Below are positions 5,798 to 7,473 of a stretch of DNA of 7,473 nucleotides, in pieces. How positions within the stretch are numbered: position 1 is the first letter of the stretch; each line of letters starts with the position of its first letter. The notes beneath the pieces were generated by a model. It did no database searches and was not told the DNA's origin. It saw only the letters and a list, made by a program, of their open reading frames with translations. The stretch comes from an uncultured Hyphomicrobiales bacterium (GTDB lineage Bacteria; Pseudomonadota; Alphaproteobacteria; Rhizobiales; Beijerinckiaceae): assembly GCA_903918155.1 (NCBI GenBank), contig CAIXDD010000401.1, forward strand, positions 1 through 7,473. Reading direction: 5' to 3'. A program made the position numbers and the translations under genes.

Positions 5798-7077
5798 GCG
5801 AACATGTCCCGCGTGATGCTTTGATACCAGGCGTCGGCGTAGAGCGCTTCGAGGCGGCGCTGTTCGGGCAGCGCGCCGCGCGGCGAGACGCCGCCCGAGT
5901 TCGGCATCTCCACAATGGCCGTGCCCTCCGCATTGGGGCGGAACACGCCGACGACGGAAATGCCGTATTCGTCGCCCACATGCGAATAGCAGGTGTTGTA
6001 GTAAACCGGGTTCGGCGGGGCTTCGCCGCGCAGGGCCGCCGCCGCGCTCGCCACCGCCTGTTTGGCGGTGCTGTTGGCGATATAGCCCGATTTCGGCATG
6101 GGGCCGGGAATGTTGGAATCGCCGATGATGTGGATGTGCTGCGCCGCGCGCGACTCGAAGGTCACGGGATTGACCGGCGCCCAGCCGCTCTGGTCGGCGA
6201 AGCCGGCGTCGCGCACGATCGCGGCGGCCGCCTGCGGCGGGATCACATTGGCGACGGCGAATTTGTGGCGCTGGCCGAATTCGGATTCCAGCACGGTCTC
6301 CTTCGCGTCCACGCGCACGACGCGCCCGTCCTTGTTGGCGGGCACCCAGTCGATCATGCCGGGGTAAAGCTCGTTCCAGGCGTCCTGGAACAGGCCCTGC
6401 TTGCTGAAGGCGTCCTTCGCGTCGAGCGCGACGATCTTCGAGCGCGGCTTGTGGCGCTTGAGATAGGAGGCCACCATGCTGATGCGCTCATAGGGGCCGG
6501 GCGGGCAGCGGAAGGGATTGCCGGGAATGGCGAAGCCCACCACGCCGCCGTCGGGCATGGCTTCGAGCTGGCGGCGCAGAAGCAGGGTCTGCGACGCGTC
6601 GCCGGGCGTCCAGGCGTGGGGCATGACCTGCGCGGCCGCCTCGTCATAGCCTTCAAGCGCGCCCCAGCGGACCGCGATGCCCGGCGACAGGATCATCTTG
6701 TCATAGGCGATGGTCTCGCCGCCGCGCAGGCGCACGGTGCGCGCGCCCGCGTCGATCCCGGTGACGTAATCATGCACCACGCGCACGCCGCGCGCGCGCA
6801 GGCCGTCGTAGGAATGGGTGATCTCGCCCACGGCCTTCTGTCCCGAGAGGACGAGATTGCGATAGGGGCAGGTCACGAAACTCGTCTGCGGTTCGACGAG
6901 CGTCACCTGCAGCCAGGGGAAGGCGCGGCGCGCGTAATTCGCTGCGCTCGCGCCGCCGAAGCCGCCGCCCACGACGAGAAGGCGCGCCTGCGCCTGCGCC
7001 TGAACGAGGGCGGGCGCGAAGACGCCGGCGGCGGTCGCGCCGGCGAGGAAGGTCCGCCGTGAAAGGGAATTCGTCAT
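5794..7077 (-). CDS. fccB: Flavocytochrome c sulfide dehydrogenase, flavoprotein subunit
   Basis: A 427-residue periplasmic flavoprotein (FccB, also called SoxF) that oxidises sulfide or related reduced sulfur and passes electrons to a cytochrome c. The Tat signal is textbook (SRRTFLAG, residues 6-13), with cleavage near ALVQAQAQA. An FAD-binding VVGGGFGG lies at 35-42. C70 in FVTCPYRNLV sits where the covalent flavin-linking cysteine of Allochromatium FccB is expected. C191 (PFRCPPGPYER) and C363 (YYNTCYSHVGDEYG) match the redox-active pair. IIGDSNIPGPMPKSGYIANSTAKQ (317-340) is the second FAD contact, and the last 70 or so residues are the FCSD-specific C-terminal domain. Length is normal. 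It lies 10 nt after the cytochrome gene, with GAGGAG as ribosome-binding site, and overlaps soxY by ATGA. Conserved cysteines distinguish it from sulfide:quinone reductase, a more distant relative. Confidence 0.94.
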   Translation of the reverse strand: MTNSLSRRTFLAGATAAGVFAPALVQAQAQARLLVVGGGFGGASAANYARRAFPWLQVTLVEPQTSFVTCPYRNLVLSGQKAVGEITHSYDGLRARGVRVVHDYVTGIDAGARTVRLRGGETIAYDKMILSPGIAVRWGALEGYDEAAAQVMPHAWTPGDASQTLLLRRQLEAMPDGGVVGFAIPGNPFRCPPGPYERISMVASYLKRHKPRSKIVALDAKDAFSKQGLFQDAWNELYPGMIDWVPANKDGRVVRVDAKETVLESEFGQRHKFAVANVIPPQAAAAIVRDAGFADQSGWAPVNPVTFESRAAQHIHIIGDSNIPGPMPKSGYIANSTAKQAVASAAAALRGEAPPNPVYYNTCYSHVGDEYGISVVGVFRPNAEGTAIVEMPNSGGVSPRGALPEQRRLEALYADAWYQSITRDMFA

Positions 7078-7083
7078 GGCGGG

Positions 7084-7089
7084 CTCCTC
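7084..7089 (-). promoter_or_regulatory. Shine-Dalgarno of fccB overlapping the cytochrome stop
   Basis: The minus strand reads TGAGGAG: the TGA stop of the cytochrome gene merges into GAGGAG, which lies 6 nt before the fccB ATG at 7077. It supports this start and coupled translation of the two subunits. Confidence 0.6.
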
Positions 7090-7468
7090 AGGGCTTCAGC
7101 TTGGAGAAGTAATCGGCGGCGGCGGCGAGTTCGTCGTCGGAGAAACCGCGAACGATGCGGGTCATGATCGTGGCGGGCCGCTCCTGCGCGCGGAAGGCGG
7201 CCATGATCGCGCGCAATTCCTGCGCGTCGCGTCCGGCGAGGCCGGGCACGGCGACGGCGCCGGCTGCGCTTGGGCCGCCATGGCAGCCGATGCAGCTTTC
7301 CTGCGCCAATTGGGCCTTGCCGGCGGCGGGCGCCGGGGCGGGGGCTGCGGGCGCCGGGGCGGGGCTGGCTGGCGCAGGGCTGGCGGGGGCGTGCGCACGC
7401 GCGGGCAGGCCGGACAGAAGACCCGCCGCAAGGGCGAGCGGAATGGACAGGGTGCGAAGAGACATCAT
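7088..7468 (-). CDS. Mono-haem c-type cytochrome, probable electron acceptor of FccB
   Basis: A 126-residue exported class I cytochrome c, likely the cytochrome partner (FccA/SoxE role) of the flavoprotein encoded next to it. Residues 1-27 are a Sec signal (LSIPLALAAGLLSGLPARAHA). Residues 28-49 are a Pro-Ala-Ser linker containing a 7-residue tandem duplication (PAPAPAA twice). Haem attaches at C59-I-G-C62-H63, and M102 in PATIMTRIVRGFSDDEL is the likely sixth ligand. The C-terminal helix (SDDELAAAADYFSKLKP) closes the fold. There is one CxxCH only, unlike the di-haem FccA of Allochromatium but like the small mono-haem FccA of green sulfur bacteria. An in-frame TGA at 7471-7469 directly precedes the ATG, so 7468 is the most upstream start; ATG at 7465 is an alternative. 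Any ribosome-binding site or promoter lies beyond the window edge. Partnership with FccB is inferred from adjacency. Confidence 0.85.
   Translation of the reverse strand: MMSLRTLSIPLALAAGLLSGLPARAHAPASPAPASPAPAPAAPAPAPAAGKAQLAQESCIGCHGGPSAAGAVAVPGLAGRDAQELRAIMAAFRAQERPATIMTRIVRGFSDDELAAAADYFSKLKP
7328..7364. repeat. 21-bp tandem duplication, G-rich on the plus strand
   Basis: GGGCGCCGGGGCGGGG occurs at 7328-7343 and again at 7349-7364, a period of 21 nt or seven codons. In the cytochrome gene (minus strand) it encodes the duplicated PAPAPAA in the linker. The plus strand holds many runs of three or more G separated by short loops, so it can potentially form a G-quadruplex, here on the template strand of the cytochrome gene. 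Confidence 0.6.
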
Positions 7469-7473
7469 TCAAC

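Noticed and set aside
5695..7062. A 455-codon plus-strand frame antisense to fccB and soxY
   Set aside because: Long antisense openness is common in GC-rich coding DNA. The product is low-complexity Arg/His/Ala-rich, and the minus strand encodes unmistakable FccB motifs.
1..7473. A functional link between the pilus operon and the sulfur operon
   Set aside because: They are convergent, separated by a terminator and belong to unrelated families; adjacency alone is no evidence for a joint system.

Overview
This is a GC-rich window with long spurious open frames on both strands. It looks like a proteobacterial chromosome, most likely an alphaproteobacterium (perhaps Hyphomicrobiales). That guess rests on base composition, GC-ending codons, Tat-exported sulfur proteins and frequent ATGA gene overlaps; no rRNA or other taxonomic marker is present. 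I see no IS element, CRISPR array, tRNA or phage gene.

Layout: two complete, convergent operons meet at about 4933-4997. The left operon (+ strand, 282-4932) is a compact archaic (Csu-type) chaperone-usher pilus locus with four genes: a single-domain SCPU pilin, a periplasmic PapD-like chaperone, an outer-membrane usher, and a two-domain SCPU protein at the tip-adhesin position. Its promoter region (about 121-215) is a sharply AT-rich island in GC-rich DNA and carries a perfect TATAAT inside a 17-nt interrupted palindrome. A 10-bp perfect GC hairpin separates the pilin from the chaperone gene. The last three genes overlap (20 bp, then 4 bp), which suggests translational coupling.

The right operon (- strand, 7468 down to 4998) encodes a periplasmic sulfide/sulfur oxidation module: a small mono-haem cytochrome c with a Pro-Ala linker, the Tat-exported flavoprotein subunit of flavocytochrome c sulfide dehydrogenase (FccB/SoxF), and the sulfur carriers SoxY and SoxZ. 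fccB-soxY and soxY-soxZ both overlap by ATGA. The likely chemistry is that FccB takes electrons from sulfide or a related reduced sulfur species, the cytochrome carries them onward, and SoxYZ holds the sulfur on the SoxY C-terminal cysteine. SoxAX, SoxB and SoxCD are not in the window. The SoxY arm ends GGCLT rather than the canonical GGCGG, which is the most noteworthy molecular oddity here.

Between the operons, one GC-rich stem flanked by A and T runs can serve as a terminator in both directions. Bases 1-281 hold no confident gene: possibly the tail of an upstream frame (1-129), a 9-bp hairpin, and then the promoter island. The two operons are individually recognisable families. The unusual parts are the reduced gene sets, the SoxY arm and the regulatory structures.
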